A DNA stretch of 64,000 nt from Cytophagaceae bacterium (GTDB taxonomy: Bacteria > Bacteroidota > Bacteroidia > Cytophagales > JAIYAX01), in NCBI GenBank assembly GCA_027488815.1, contig JAIYAX010000011.1:57161-121160 (forward strand), read 5' to 3'. The notes beneath the pieces were generated by a model, which did no database searches, was not told the origin of the DNA, and saw only the letters and a program-made list of their open reading frames with translations. Positions 46,356-55,632 of this stretch are shown piece after piece. Each line of letters starts with the position of its first letter. Within the stretch, counting starts at the first letter, position 1. The position numbers and the translations under genes are program-made.

Positions 46356-46738
46356 TTGAGTTTAAATGGAACCACCATGGTGAATTCCGGGATGTTGACC
46401 TTAAGTTGCTTTCCATCTACTACCCTCTCCATCGTATAGTAGCCGTACATTTTACCCAGCCCTGACTTCAGGTTGCAACCTGACACATATTCATGGCTTT
46501 CACCCGGCTCCAATACAGGCTGTTGACCAACTACGCCTTCTCCTTCTACTTCTCTCACGGTATTGTTGGCATCATGGATAAACCAGTGCCTCCTCAACAG
46601 TTGAACGGTGTATTCACTACAGTTTTCAATTGAAATGCGATAGGTGAATACAAAATGCTGTTGTATAGGTGATGAATAGTCCGGTAGGTATTCGGTCATC
46701 ACCGACACTTTTACTCCGTTGGTAATTTCGGTAGTCAT
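46352..46738 (-). CDS. apaG: ApaG family protein
   Basis: A 128-residue beta-sandwich protein. VKVSVMTEYLPDYSSPI, YRISIENCSEYTVQLL, LEPGESHEYVSGCNLKSGLG and GYYTMERVVDGKQLKV are ApaG landmarks. ApaG is linked to Co/Mg efflux phenotypes in enterobacteria but its biochemical role is unclear. It is co-directional and overlaps the methyltransferase gene. Confidence 0.9.
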   Translation of the reverse strand: MTTEITNGVKVSVMTEYLPDYSSPIQQHFVFTYRISIENCSEYTVQLLRRHWFIHDANNTVREVEGEGVVGQQPVLEPGESHEYVSGCNLKSGLGKMYGYYTMERVVDGKQLKVNIPEFTMVVPFKLN

Positions 46739-46818
46739 GTGTCTAACCTGGTCATTAACGTGTTAAAATTAAAAAATAGTTGATCAGCAACCAATCTATA
46801 TGTTAGAACAGTAAAAAT

Positions 46819-46826
46819 TAACTTTG
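46819..46826 (+). promoter_or_regulatory. -7 element upstream of ung (TAACTTTG)
   Basis: TAACTTTG matches TAnnTTTG and ends nine bases before the ung ATG at 46836. The track start (46824, TTG) overlaps this element, so the later ATG is the better start. Confidence 0.45.
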
Positions 46827-46835
46827 GGTTTATCT

Positions 46836-47522
46836 ATGGGTAACGAACGCATAAAACTGGACCCCGCCTGGAAGCAATTGCTTGATAATCAATTTGATGA
46901 GAGCTATTTCAAAGAGCTTATCGGGTTTGTAAAAGAAGAATACGTAAGGTCAAAAGTGTACCCTCCCGGCCGATACATTTTCCGGGCTTTGGACCTTTGC
47001 CCCCCTGATCTGGCTAAAGTGGTGATCCTGGGACAAGATCCCTATCATGGTCCGGGACAAGCAAATGGTTTGTGCTTCAGTGTAAACGAAGGCATTCCTC
47101 ATCCGCCATCCCTGCAGAATATTTTTAAAGAGCTGGCCCGGGATCTCCAAAGTACCAAAAGAGTATCCGGCGACTTGGGTGACTGGGCCGCTCAGGGTGT
47201 CTTGCTGTTAAACGCTACCCTGACTGTGAAGGACTCTCAGGCAGGCAGTCATCAGGGCAAAGGTTGGGAGAGTTTTACCGATCAGGTCATTCAACGCCTG
47301 GCAGCTCACAAAGAGCATCTCGTCTTCATGCTCTGGGGCAGCTACGCTCAGCAAAAGGCAGCACTGATCGATCGGAGCAGGCATCTGGTACTGGAGTCAG
47401 CACACCCTTCGCCCTTCTCGGCACACCGGGGATTTATGGGCTGTGCACATTTCAGCAAAGCAAATGCTTATCTTGCAGAGCATGGCATTAAGCCAATCGA
47501 ATGGAATAATTCAACAGGATGA
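46836..47522 (+). CDS. ung: Uracil-DNA glycosylase (family 1)
   Basis: About 228 residues. The catalytic GQDPYHGPGQANGLCFSV with the water-activating aspartate and the C-terminal HPSPFSAHRGFMGCAHFSK with the essential histidine define family 1. It removes uracil from DNA. It begins a three-gene run with an aldo-keto reductase and an AlkD-like protein (stop/start overlaps of 4 and 23 bases). Confidence 0.96.
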   Translation: MGNERIKLDPAWKQLLDNQFDESYFKELIGFVKEEYVRSKVYPPGRYIFRALDLCPPDLAKVVILGQDPYHGPGQANGLCFSVNEGIPHPPSLQNIFKELARDLQSTKRVSGDLGDWAAQGVLLLNATLTVKDSQAGSHQGKGWESFTDQVIQRLAAHKEHLVFMLWGSYAQQKAALIDRSRHLVLESAHPSPFSAHRGFMGCAHFSKANAYLAEHGIKPIEWNNSTG

Positions 47523-48553
47523 AATACAAGTTTTTAGGTAAAAGTGGGCTTCGGGTTTCTGAGCTATGCCTCGGTACCATGACCTTTGGTACAGAGTGGG
47601 GATATGGAGCCGATGAGGCAGAGGCCATTCTTCAAATGCAGGCTTTCACTGAAGCGGGTGGCAATTTTATTGACACGGCAAACCGGTATACGGAAGGCAG
47701 CTCTGAGCGTATCATTGGCAACTTTATCCAGTCGCAGCGGAATAAATACGTTATTGCCACCAAATACACCCTTTGGAACAACCGTGAAGACCCAAATGCC
47801 CACGGGAACCACCGTAAAAACATGGTTCATTCCCTGGAAGGCAGCCTGCAACGGTTAAAAACCGATTATGTTGATGTGCTCTACCTGCATATCTGGGATT
47901 TTACCACTCCTGTGGAAGAAATCATGAGAGGCATGGACGATCTGGTTCGATCCGGAAAAGTTTTGTACGTAGCGATTTCCGACACTCCAGCCTGGATCGT
48001 TTCACGGGCTAACACCCTTGCCGAATGGAGGGACTATGCTCCATTGCTGGCACTTCAATGTGAACTAAGTCTTATTCAGCGTAGTCCGGAGCGGGACCTC
48101 ATACCGATGGCCGATTTTTATGGGATGACAGTGACCGCCTGGGCGCCCTTAGCGGGAGGAGCCTTGAGTGGTAAATACCTCCATGCCGACGCCAAAGGAA
48201 GGGTGCCTGAGCACAGCCTTCGGCGCAGTGAGCGTGCCAACCAAATCGTGAAGAAAGTGGTGGAGATTGCCGGCGAAACTGAGATGAGTGCTACTCAGGT
48301 GGCTTTATGTTGGCTGAGGCAGAAATACGCCAATGTGATACCCGTGATCGGAGCCCGAAATACCCTTCAATTGAAAGAAAGTATGGCTTGTCAGGATAAA
48401 AAGCTAACTGAGCAGCACCTCCAAAAGTTAGATGAGGTGTCCCGAATAGAACCCGGCTTCCCTCACGACTTTCTGCAAAGCGATGGGGTGAAAGATGCCA
48501 CATTTGGAGGTTTGATCCATCGGCTGCAACATGACCGATTCCCCAAACTTTGA
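47519..48553 (+). CDS. Aldo/keto reductase
   Basis: A 344-residue TIM-barrel NADPH oxidoreductase. The catalytic tetrad is visible: Asp and Tyr in NFIDTANRYTEG, Lys in VIATKYTL, and His in YLHIWD. The C-terminal VIPVIGARNTLQLKESM forms the NADPH loop. The substrate is unknown. It is tightly packed between ung and the AlkD-like gene. Confidence 0.9.
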   Translation: MKYKFLGKSGLRVSELCLGTMTFGTEWGYGADEAEAILQMQAFTEAGGNFIDTANRYTEGSSERIIGNFIQSQRNKYVIATKYTLWNNREDPNAHGNHRKNMVHSLEGSLQRLKTDYVDVLYLHIWDFTTPVEEIMRGMDDLVRSGKVLYVAISDTPAWIVSRANTLAEWRDYAPLLALQCELSLIQRSPERDLIPMADFYGMTVTAWAPLAGGALSGKYLHADAKGRVPEHSLRRSERANQIVKKVVEIAGETEMSATQVALCWLRQKYANVIPVIGARNTLQLKESMACQDKKLTEQHLQKLDEVSRIEPGFPHDFLQSDGVKDATFGGLIHRLQHDRFPKL

Positions 48554-49214
48554 TCTGAGCCAGCTTCGGCAACGACTGCAACAGGCTGCTGATGAGGAAA
48601 AAAGGGTTCAGATGGAAAAATACATGCGCTCGCTTTTTCCGTTCATGGGCGTACAAAAGCCAATTCGTCAGGAATTGACCAAAGACTGGATCCGACAGCA
48701 GGCCAAATCCGAAACGCTTTCCCTACGAAAAACGATAAAAATCCTCTGGGAACAACCTGAGCGTGAGTTCCAGTACATCGCCATGGACTTGATGCAGCAG
48801 TCAAAAAGTTATCAAGCGACAGACTGCCCGGAATGGCTCATGGGCTACGTCCGGGATAAATCCTGGTGGGACACGGTCGACTTTCTGGCCTCTCATCTGC
48901 TTGGAAAGCATCTGTTGCTTTTCCCCCAGCTAAAAGGGGACTTGCTACGCAATTGGGGCCAGCATGAGGATAAATGGGTATGTCGGAGTGCCATCATTGC
49001 TCAGCTAGGCCATAAGCAACAAACAGATCTGGATTTGCTTTCCGAGCTCATCGAACTACACAGGGGAAGTGGGGATTTTTTCATCCAAAAAGCGATTGGC
49101 TGGGCCCTGAGAGAAGTCGCTAAGCGGCAGCCAATATGGGTGCAGGACTTTTGTGACCGCCATGCGCTGAAACCCCTCAGCCGAAGAGAAGCCCTAAAAA
49201 AAATTAAAAACTAA
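48531..49214 (+). CDS. AlkD-like DNA alkylation repair protein
   Basis: A 227-residue all-helical protein of the AlkD/AlkC HEAT-repeat type. The start KYMRSLFPFMGVQKPIRQEL, the central WWDTVDFLASHLLGKHL and DKWVCRSAIIAQLGHK, and the C-terminal FIQKAIGWALREVAKRQP match this family. Members excise alkylated purines without base flipping. The gene overlaps the preceding reductase by 23 bases. Confidence 0.88.
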   Translation: MTDSPNFDLSQLRQRLQQAADEEKRVQMEKYMRSLFPFMGVQKPIRQELTKDWIRQQAKSETLSLRKTIKILWEQPEREFQYIAMDLMQQSKSYQATDCPEWLMGYVRDKSWWDTVDFLASHLLGKHLLLFPQLKGDLLRNWGQHEDKWVCRSAIIAQLGHKQQTDLDLLSELIELHRGSGDFFIQKAIGWALREVAKRQPIWVQDFCDRHALKPLSRREALKKIKN

Positions 49215-49457
49215 GTCCTAGCTGTTGAAAATTCAATGATCTGATTTTCTGACAGTTAAAAGTTGATGGATTTTTTCGTTTACCGCCTCTTTCTTACATC
49301 AGCCTTTGCTTCGTATCTTGTTTGTGCTTTCCTCTAAAAAGGGATAAAATTTGTTAACAGTTTCTTTTTTGGCGATTTAGGTATCAGATTGCTGCTGAAC
49401 CAATCACCTTAGGGGAGTAAATGATATTAACCGGTATAATTTCTTACACGAGCAATT

Positions 49458-49937
49458 ATGGATGGACCTGAAGACAAGGGCGGACAAAGTGTAGATGAGC
49501 TCAAATTGCTCATGCAAAAAACCAGTATCGCCATTGCCAAAAACAGGCAATCGCTGGAGATCACCCGTGTGCAAATAGAAAAAACCCGGAAGGCCCTTGA
49601 GGACAAAGAGAACTTTGGGCAAATACAGGAACTGGTAGCAGAAAACAAGAAACTGATCGAACAGAACAGACTGGAAATATCGGAGATGCATCTGTTGATG
49701 AATGAATATCAGCAGGCTTTTGATGAGCTTCGCAGACGACAATTGCAAATTCAACAGTCCTCTTTCAAGCTGTTGCCTTTGGCTGAAGAAAAAAGCATGT
49801 TCATCCGGAGAACACCTTCCGTTTTCGAAGACCTTGATTACCTGGAAAGCCTGCTCAGGCACTATGAAGCCAAGGAAGATTATGAAAGCTGTGTGCTGAT
49901 ACGGGACAGAATCAAACTGCTCAAAAACGCTGCATAA
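49458..49937 (+). CDS. Coiled-coil protein with C-terminal UVR-like motif
   Basis: A 159-residue protein. Residues ~10-100 form a coiled coil (TRVQIEKTRKALEDKENFGQ). The C-terminal LLRHYEAKEDYESCVLIRDR resembles the UvrB/UvrC (UVR) interaction motif. It may therefore bind a UVR-type or Clp-related partner (McsA-like), but no enzymatic domain is present. It stands ~240 bases downstream of the AlkD-like gene and ends at a strong hairpin. The role is unknown. Confidence 0.7.
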   Translation: MDGPEDKGGQSVDELKLLMQKTSIAIAKNRQSLEITRVQIEKTRKALEDKENFGQIQELVAENKKLIEQNRLEISEMHLLMNEYQQAFDELRRRQLQIQQSSFKLLPLAEEKSMFIRRTPSVFEDLDYLESLLRHYEAKEDYESCVLIRDRIKLLKNAA

Positions 49938-49972
49938 AAAAAGAAGGCCTCTGAGCCAGCCTTCTTTATCTT
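49936..49972. terminator. Bidirectional terminator
   Basis: An eight-base-pair stem (aagaaggc / gccttctt) with a ten-base loop. T-rich bases follow in both directions (ctttatcttt on plus, ttttttt on minus). Confidence 0.82.
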
Positions 49973-50287
49973 TAAATCAATTAATCAAATAGACTATAGT
50001 GGCGTAATCAGGGCCGCTACAGGTGCCGTTGTGATTGCTTTCAGGAAAGTCACCATTTTATCGCTTTCTCATGGACTAAGGTCTTTATTCAATTGAAATG
50101 TTTGTCCAGACTTAACAGAAGGCATTTTACTTACTATTAAATAAGCAATCCTAATGAATGTTAAGCCTGAAGATTTACTCCTTACGCCTATTCCATTCTG
50201 TTCAGATGTGGACAAATCAGCTCATCTATGAATGTCATCTCACTCCAGGAATTATGTCCTCAAAACGCCCTTTGCAGACCCTGAGCT
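49967..50287. other. Gene-free region holding a coding remnant
   Basis: About 320 bases between the UVR-motif gene and the secreted protein gene. Apart from the minus-strand remnant at 49994-50174 (listed separately) I see no gene, RNA or repeat. Confidence 0.6.
49994..50174 (-). pseudogene. Short decayed coding remnant, cytochrome c peroxidase-like C-terminus (tentative)
   Basis: On the minus strand a frame reads SGQTFQLNKDLSP, then an in-frame TGA (50069-50071), then ESDKMVTFLKAITT and APVAALITPL to a TAG. The pattern 'E-x-x-x-[ML]-V-x-FLKA[IL]T' is the usual ending of di-heme cytochrome c peroxidases. Upstream it runs into a TAA at 50175. With no start and an internal stop, this is a remnant at best, and the family call rests on ~15 residues. 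Confidence 0.4.
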
Positions 50288-51184
50288 TTACCCTGGAAAT
50301 AGAATAAACTGATAGCTGTTTGAAGCAAAAGCCTGGAAAACTGTCTCCAGTTTTTTATTCCAAAAGTCTTCGGAATCGTCTACAAAACCTGTCTTTTTTG
50401 AAACATCAATGACCAGCGGTTTCCACTCTATCACCAATCCTTCCTGAGGAAAAGAGGTTGACGACAGCCAAATGCTCGTAGGCAGATGCAAGGACATCGC
50501 TGCTTCAAGCCAGCCCTGACGACCATCGGGCATATATAGGCTATGCATATCCAGCATGAATTGACCTCTGATTCCTATCTCAAGGTCTCTACGGGTTTGT
50601 TCTGCAATATGAAATTTTCCATAATGAATGCGGATGCCTTGGTTTTTCTCAAACAACTGGATCTGAAAACTGAAGGTATCCGCAGTTGACTGATAAGTAA
50701 AGAAGTCTTTAAATGAGGTCTGCACCCACTCGATCACAAATACACGTTGCCCCGGTTGACCAAGACACTTGGAGCGTATCTGGCTAAAACTCCTCTGTTT
50801 GACCTGATGGGGGGCCAGGTCGGTTCCCATTGCCGAGATTATTCCTTCTACATCCGTATCAGTCAGTTGACTGAGCGGCCTGGCAGAAAGCACATTAAAC
50901 TCATTGGAATGACCGAATGAAACAAATCCGTTCTCATGAATGATCAAGCTGTCGTATCCTTTGCCGTTGAAATAGAAACGAAATCCGATTGGAGTATGGT
51001 TCTGATACACATAGTCATCAAACAGCGGGTACCGGGTGGCTTGGGGACTGTTTGCAATTGATCGGTAGGGCAATTTGTGTATTCGGTGTTTGTATGCCGA
51101 GACTTCGGTTTGACCTACAGTTAAAATACCCAGGAGCAACAGGCTGAACAAGGGTAAGTAAAGATATGTGATGTACGTTTTCAT
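50288..51184 (-). CDS. Secreted beta-rich protein of unknown function
   Basis: A 298-residue protein with a signal peptide (ITYLYLPLFSLLLLGILTVG). The body is beta-rich, with segments such as IGFRFYFNGKGYDSLIIHEN and FVIEWVQTSFKDFF that recall the lectin-like or NIDO-like beta-sandwiches seen in surface proteins. No type IX sorting motif ends it (it stops in NSYQFILFPG), so it may be periplasmic, or the C-terminus may have been lost. I do not recognise its family. Confidence 0.6.
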   Translation of the reverse strand: MKTYITYLYLPLFSLLLLGILTVGQTEVSAYKHRIHKLPYRSIANSPQATRYPLFDDYVYQNHTPIGFRFYFNGKGYDSLIIHENGFVSFGHSNEFNVLSARPLSQLTDTDVEGIISAMGTDLAPHQVKQRSFSQIRSKCLGQPGQRVFVIEWVQTSFKDFFTYQSTADTFSFQIQLFEKNQGIRIHYGKFHIAEQTRRDLEIGIRGQFMLDMHSLYMPDGRQGWLEAAMSLHLPTSIWLSSTSFPQEGLVIEWKPLVIDVSKKTGFVDDSEDFWNKKLETVFQAFASNSYQFILFPG

Positions 51185-51305
51185 GATGCTTTGATTTGTT
51201 GAAGCAAATCAATCTGATCAAAGCCGGGCCAAAAAAAGGAATGCTATGAATGCCTCTGAAACAGGAATGAGCGCCTAAAAGGGCTGCCTCAATGATGTGT
51301 GAACA

Positions 51306-53102
51306 TCAAATAAAATCTTTGCTTTGTGACACCAGCTCAGCCCTGTACAGGGTTAGGATGCTTGACTTAGAGACGAAGCCCATGTACTTTCCATCCTGTA
51401 CTACGGGCAAGTTCCAGGCTCCGGTTTCTTCAAACTTTTTCATGACATGCCCGATGGAACTCAAGGCCTCAAGGCATGCCGGAGGTTCCTGGCAGAGTTC
51501 AGCAATGCTGTATTGCTCATACAACTCTGGCTTGAACATCAAATCTCGTATACCTTCCATCAGGATAATCCCTTTCAATTGTTGACTCTCATCAACCACC
51601 GGAAACACATTGCGCTTACTGATGGAGATGGCATGAATCAAATCTTTTAACCGACCTTCAAAAGGCACAGGGTAAAAGTCAGTTTCCAGAATTTTATGGA
51701 GTTGCAGGTTTGCAAGGATGTTTTTGTCCTTGTCATGGGTGAGCAAATGTCCTCTTTTAGCCAGTTTTCGCTTGTCCAGCGGGAAAGGTTGTTTGTATTT
51801 GACCAAAGCAAATGTACTGACAGAGACCAGCATTAAGGGCAGAATCAAGTCATATCCCCCTGAAATTTCGGCGATCAGAAATACCCCAGTCAAAGGGGCA
51901 TACATGATTCCGGAAACCATTCCCGCCATTCCAACTAAAGTGAAGTTTGAAACCGGAAGCTTAATCCAGCCAGTGGCATTGATCAGGCTGGCGAACAAGC
52001 AACCAATTAATGCTCCACTAAACATGGAAGGTGCAAAATTGCCGCCATTGCCGCCTGCATTAACTGTCATCGCCGCTGCAATCACTTTGAAAAAAAGCAG
52101 CAAGCCCAAAAACAAGACAGGTGCAAAAGGTTGATTGACCCAGTCAGAGAAAAGGCTGGCCTGAAGGAATAAACGCAAATCTCCGGTTGCCATGACTTTA
52201 ATATCCTCATAACCTTCTCCAAATAAAGGAGGGAACAGCAAGCAAAGTACACCTAAAGCTACCCCACCGATGATGGCTTTAATATAGGGTCCTCGCTTTA
52301 TCCTAAGGAAAAAAGCCTCTACCCCTAGATAAACTCTGGCATAATACAAGCTGAATACACCGATGGTAAGTCCCAGAGTTAGGTAAAAGGGTATATCATG
52401 GAGACTGAAAAATTCCTGTAATGAAAACCGGAAAAGGGCCTCTTCAGAAAGGAAAAATCTGGAACATAATGCCCCCGTAATGGCTGAAAGTATAAGGGGG
52501 ATGAGTGCAGATACCGTAATATCAGTTAGCAACACCTCAATTGCGAACAAAATACCTGCTATGGGTGCGTTAAAAACCGCAGCTACGCCCGCTGCCGCCC
52601 CGCAAGAGAGCAACAAGGTTCGATCCCGGTAGTCGAGTCTATAACTATTGCCATAATTGGAGCCAATGGCTGAGCCCGTCACCACAATGGGAGCCTCCAA
52701 GCCAGCGCTACCTCCTAAGCCCATGGTAATAGCACTGGTAAAAACCTGAGAATACATTTGCTGAAATGCCAATAGACTAGAACCTTTGGCTATGGTATAG
52801 TGTACATAAGCCGTCCCCTTCTGAAAACTTGATTTGAAAAAGGTCTGAACTACAAAGACCGTCATCACAATGCCAAGCGGCGGTAAAACCACATACAAAT
52901 AACCTTGGGTAGTAAAACTCAATCTTCTGGAGATCAAATCGTGAATTAGTGAGACCATTGTTTTGAGGCAAACGGCAGCCATACCGGCACTTAGCCCCAC
53001 CAAAACTGCACTTAGCAAAAGAAACTGCTTGTCATTGAGATACAACTTTCTCAAATGATTGAGGTAAACATGCAGTTGGTTAAAAACTTTCTTTTTCCAC
53101 AT
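51306..53102 (-). CDS. ClC-type chloride channel with C-terminal CBS domains
   Basis: A 598-residue protein with an N-terminal ~430-residue ClC core. The channel/exchanger motif GLGGSAGLEAPIV (residue ~140) holds the gating glutamate in the GxExP position. AAAMTVNAGGNGGNFAPSMF is the second permeation region. Two CBS domains follow (~455-590; FPVVDESQQLKGIILM, WNLPVVQDGKYMGFV), which likely bind adenine nucleotides and gate the channel. It starts one base after the priA stop on the same strand. Confidence 0.9.
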   Translation of the reverse strand: MWKKKVFNQLHVYLNHLRKLYLNDKQFLLLSAVLVGLSAGMAAVCLKTMVSLIHDLISRRLSFTTQGYLYVVLPPLGIVMTVFVVQTFFKSSFQKGTAYVHYTIAKGSSLLAFQQMYSQVFTSAITMGLGGSAGLEAPIVVTGSAIGSNYGNSYRLDYRDRTLLLSCGAAAGVAAVFNAPIAGILFAIEVLLTDITVSALIPLILSAITGALCSRFFLSEEALFRFSLQEFFSLHDIPFYLTLGLTIGVFSLYYARVYLGVEAFFLRIKRGPYIKAIIGGVALGVLCLLFPPLFGEGYEDIKVMATGDLRLFLQASLFSDWVNQPFAPVLFLGLLLFFKVIAAAMTVNAGGNGGNFAPSMFSGALIGCLFASLINATGWIKLPVSNFTLVGMAGMVSGIMYAPLTGVFLIAEISGGYDLILPLMLVSVSTFALVKYKQPFPLDKRKLAKRGHLLTHDKDKNILANLQLHKILETDFYPVPFEGRLKDLIHAISISKRNVFPVVDESQQLKGIILMEGIRDLMFKPELYEQYSIAELCQEPPACLEALSSIGHVMKKFEETGAWNLPVVQDGKYMGFVSKSSILTLYRAELVSQSKDFI

Positions 53103-53103
53103 G

Positions 53104-55632
53104 TCACACAGGGTCTACATCAAATATAATCTCTGCGGTACGATAACCCTGCTGCTGTTGCACCTTCCTGCAGGCTTGATATAGCTGCCATTTGAGCTCA
53201 TGAAGCCCTTTTTCTTCTCTTTTGATCTTGATCAGAATGTCCTGAAGGTACTTGTTCTTCAACCTGGCAATGGGTGGTTCTTCAGGTCCAAGTAGAACAA
53301 GTCCGGGATGAATGGCCAGATCCCGGGCCAATATGTGTGCGCAGCTTTTACAGGTTTCTTTGTCCTTGTGTTTGATCGTAATCCTTAACAAACGGGTATA
53401 GGGCGGATAACCAAATTCTTTTCGCTCAGACAATTGTTCATCCATGAAGGCCTCCACATCTCCTTTGTGGAGTGCCTGATACACTTCATGCTCCGGGTCA
53501 AAGGTCTGAACGATGACCCTACCCGGCAAGTCAGCCCTCCCTGCCCGGCCGCATACCTGCATGAGGGTTTGAAACGTATGCTCCTGGGCCCTGAAATCCG
53601 GAAAAAACAGTAGCCTGTCAGCGTTGATCACTCCCACCAAGGTCACATTAGCCACATCCAGCCCTTTGGATACCATTTGTGTACCGATCAGAATATCCGT
53701 TTCGCCACTGTTTAAATGCTCTAAAATCTGCCTGATAGCATGTTTGCCACGGGTTGTATCTGTATCCATTCTTCTGATTTTTGCCTGAGGGAAGAGCACC
53801 TGCAAATGCTCATCCAACTGCTCGGTACCATAGCCCACCGTTCGGAAATCCTGATGCATGCAGACCGGGCATGATGCCGGAGGCGTGGTTCGGTATCCGC
53901 AATAATGGCAACGCAATAGGTTGATTTGCTGATGATAGGTGAGGCTTACAGCACAGTTTTTACAGGTAGGGATGTGCTGGCAATGCTGGCACTGTAGCCA
54001 ATGCGCATAGCCTCTCCTGTTATGAAAAAGGATGGTTTGCTGCTTCTTTTCGAGGTTGGAGCGAATGGCCTCAGTAAGTGCAGCCCCAAACTCAAATTCA
54101 AGACGACCTTCTCTCCTGTCTAAGCCCAAGTGACTGAATACCAGATCAGGCAGAGGTCTGTCATTGTAGCGCTCCAAGAGGTTTACCTTTAGCCATTTGC
54201 CTGTTTTGCAAAGCAGCAGGCTTTCCGCTGAAGGAGTGGCCGAGCCCAATAAAACCTTAGCTCCATGCAAGTTCGCCAACATCAGAGCGGCATCACGTCC
54301 ATGGTACCTTGGTGCAGGGTCTTGTTGTTTATAGCTGCTGTCATGCTCTTCATCAATGATGATCAGTCCCAACCGTTCAAATGGCAGGAAAACTGAAGAG
54401 CGCACACCCACCACCAGATCAAATCTGCCTGCTTGCAGGCCATGATAAAGCTCCACTCTTTCATTATCGCTAAACCGGCTATGGTAGACCCCAAGATAAG
54501 TTCCAAATCGCTGTTGCAACCGCAATGTAATCTGAGTGCTCAAGGCAATTTCCGGCAGCAAATACAACACCTGCATACCTGCATCCAGAGCTTTGCTGAT
54601 CAGATGCATGTAAATCTCGGTTTTGCCGCTTCCGGTTACTCCATGAAGCAATACCGTTTTTTGATGACTGAAACCTTCCTGAATCTGATCCAAAACCAAC
54701 TGCTGAGAAGGCTTAAGCTCCGGCAATGGCAAGATTGGGCCACTGTAATCAGCCACTCTGGACCTTACTTTGCTTTTTTGTACCAACACTTCCTGCTCCT
54801 TCAGTTTGTCTAAAGCCGAAGACGATAACCCAGCCTCTTTTAGTTGAGACTTCATGATGCCTTCTTGCCATTGCCCCCGCAATTGCGACATCATCCATAA
54901 GACCATATCCTGCTGCCTTGGCTTCTTTGCCAGTGCTTCAATCAGGGCTTCAATCGCATCAGGATCCTGGTATTCGGAATTAAAATAGATCCATTGCTCC
55001 AATGCCGGGCTGTATTTATCTTCCAACTCCTCCTGCAAGCGAATGGCTCCTTGTCGCACCAAAGCTTTAACCACCTGGCTTATATCGTTTTTTTTCAGCC
55101 ACTTACATGCTTCAGCATAAGTCAGAGGACTCTTTCGGAGCTTATGGAAAAGTAAGTCTTCTGTTGGTGTTATAATGACTTTTGAAGGATCAAATACTTC
55201 CTCGGCATACAGAACGGTTCCAGAGGAAAGTTTTAGGCCTGCGGGCAAGGCTGCCTGAAGCACATCTCCCCTATTGGCCAGGTAATAGCCTGCTATTCGC
55301 TCCAAAAACTGCAACTGATAAGAGTTAAGGACAGGCTCTTCGTCTAGCAGTGCCAATACTGATTTGATGGATAGGCCTTCCACAGGTTCTGCTATCAGGC
55401 TAAGAATGACCCCGGTGTAAATTTTAGCTAAGCCAAACTGAACCACTACTCGGGAACCTGGCTTTGCATGGGCCAACATTTCCTGAGGCAAACGATACGT
55501 GAAGGCCTCCATGAAAGGTAAAGGCAACAACACTTTTATTAAGCGGCCTTGATCAAGATCTAAAGAGCCTTGTATGTTATCGGCTGACTCCAAATTATTC
55601 AAGTGATGAATTGCCCGCCGAATTTTGTGCAA
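53104..55632 (-). CDS. priA: Primosomal protein N' (PriA helicase)
   Basis: An 842-residue replication-restart helicase. It has an N-terminal 3'-binding domain, Walker [36 protein letters not shown] (DEEH box), a zinc-binding block ([13 protein letters not shown] and [17 protein letters not shown]), and the helicase core [20 protein letters not shown] with QVCGRAGRA. It remodels stalled forks and reloads DnaB. The start overlaps the upstream DUF255 gene by 38 bases. A later start is possible because the usual PriA N-terminus begins near residue 30. Confidence 0.95.
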   Translation of the reverse strand: MHKIRRAIHHLNNLESADNIQGSLDLDQGRLIKVLLPLPFMEAFTYRLPQEMLAHAKPGSRVVVQFGLAKIYTGVILSLIAEPVEGLSIKSVLALLDEEPVLNSYQLQFLERIAGYYLANRGDVLQAALPAGLKLSSGTVLYAEEVFDPSKVIITPTEDLLFHKLRKSPLTYAEACKWLKKNDISQVVKALVRQGAIRLQEELEDKYSPALEQWIYFNSEYQDPDAIEALIEALAKKPRQQDMVLWMMSQLRGQWQEGIMKSQLKEAGLSSSALDKLKEQEVLVQKSKVRSRVADYSGPILPLPELKPSQQLVLDQIQEGFSHQKTVLLHGVTGSGKTEIYMHLISKALDAGMQVLYLLPEIALSTQITLRLQQRFGTYLGVYHSRFSDNERVELYHGLQAGRFDLVVGVRSSVFLPFERLGLIIIDEEHDSSYKQQDPAPRYHGRDAALMLANLHGAKVLLGSATPSAESLLLCKTGKWLKVNLLERYNDRPLPDLVFSHLGLDRREGRLEFEFGAALTEAIRSNLEKKQQTILFHNRRGYAHWLQCQHCQHIPTCKNCAVSLTYHQQINLLRCHYCGYRTTPPASCPVCMHQDFRTVGYGTEQLDEHLQVLFPQAKIRRMDTDTTRGKHAIRQILEHLNSGETDILIGTQMVSKGLDVANVTLVGVINADRLLFFPDFRAQEHTFQTLMQVCGRAGRADLPGRVIVQTFDPEHEVYQALHKGDVEAFMDEQLSERKEFGYPPYTRLLRITIKHKDKETCKSCAHILARDLAIHPGLVLLGPEEPPIARLKNKYLQDILIKIKREEKGLHELKWQLYQACRKVQQQQGYRTAEIIFDVDPV

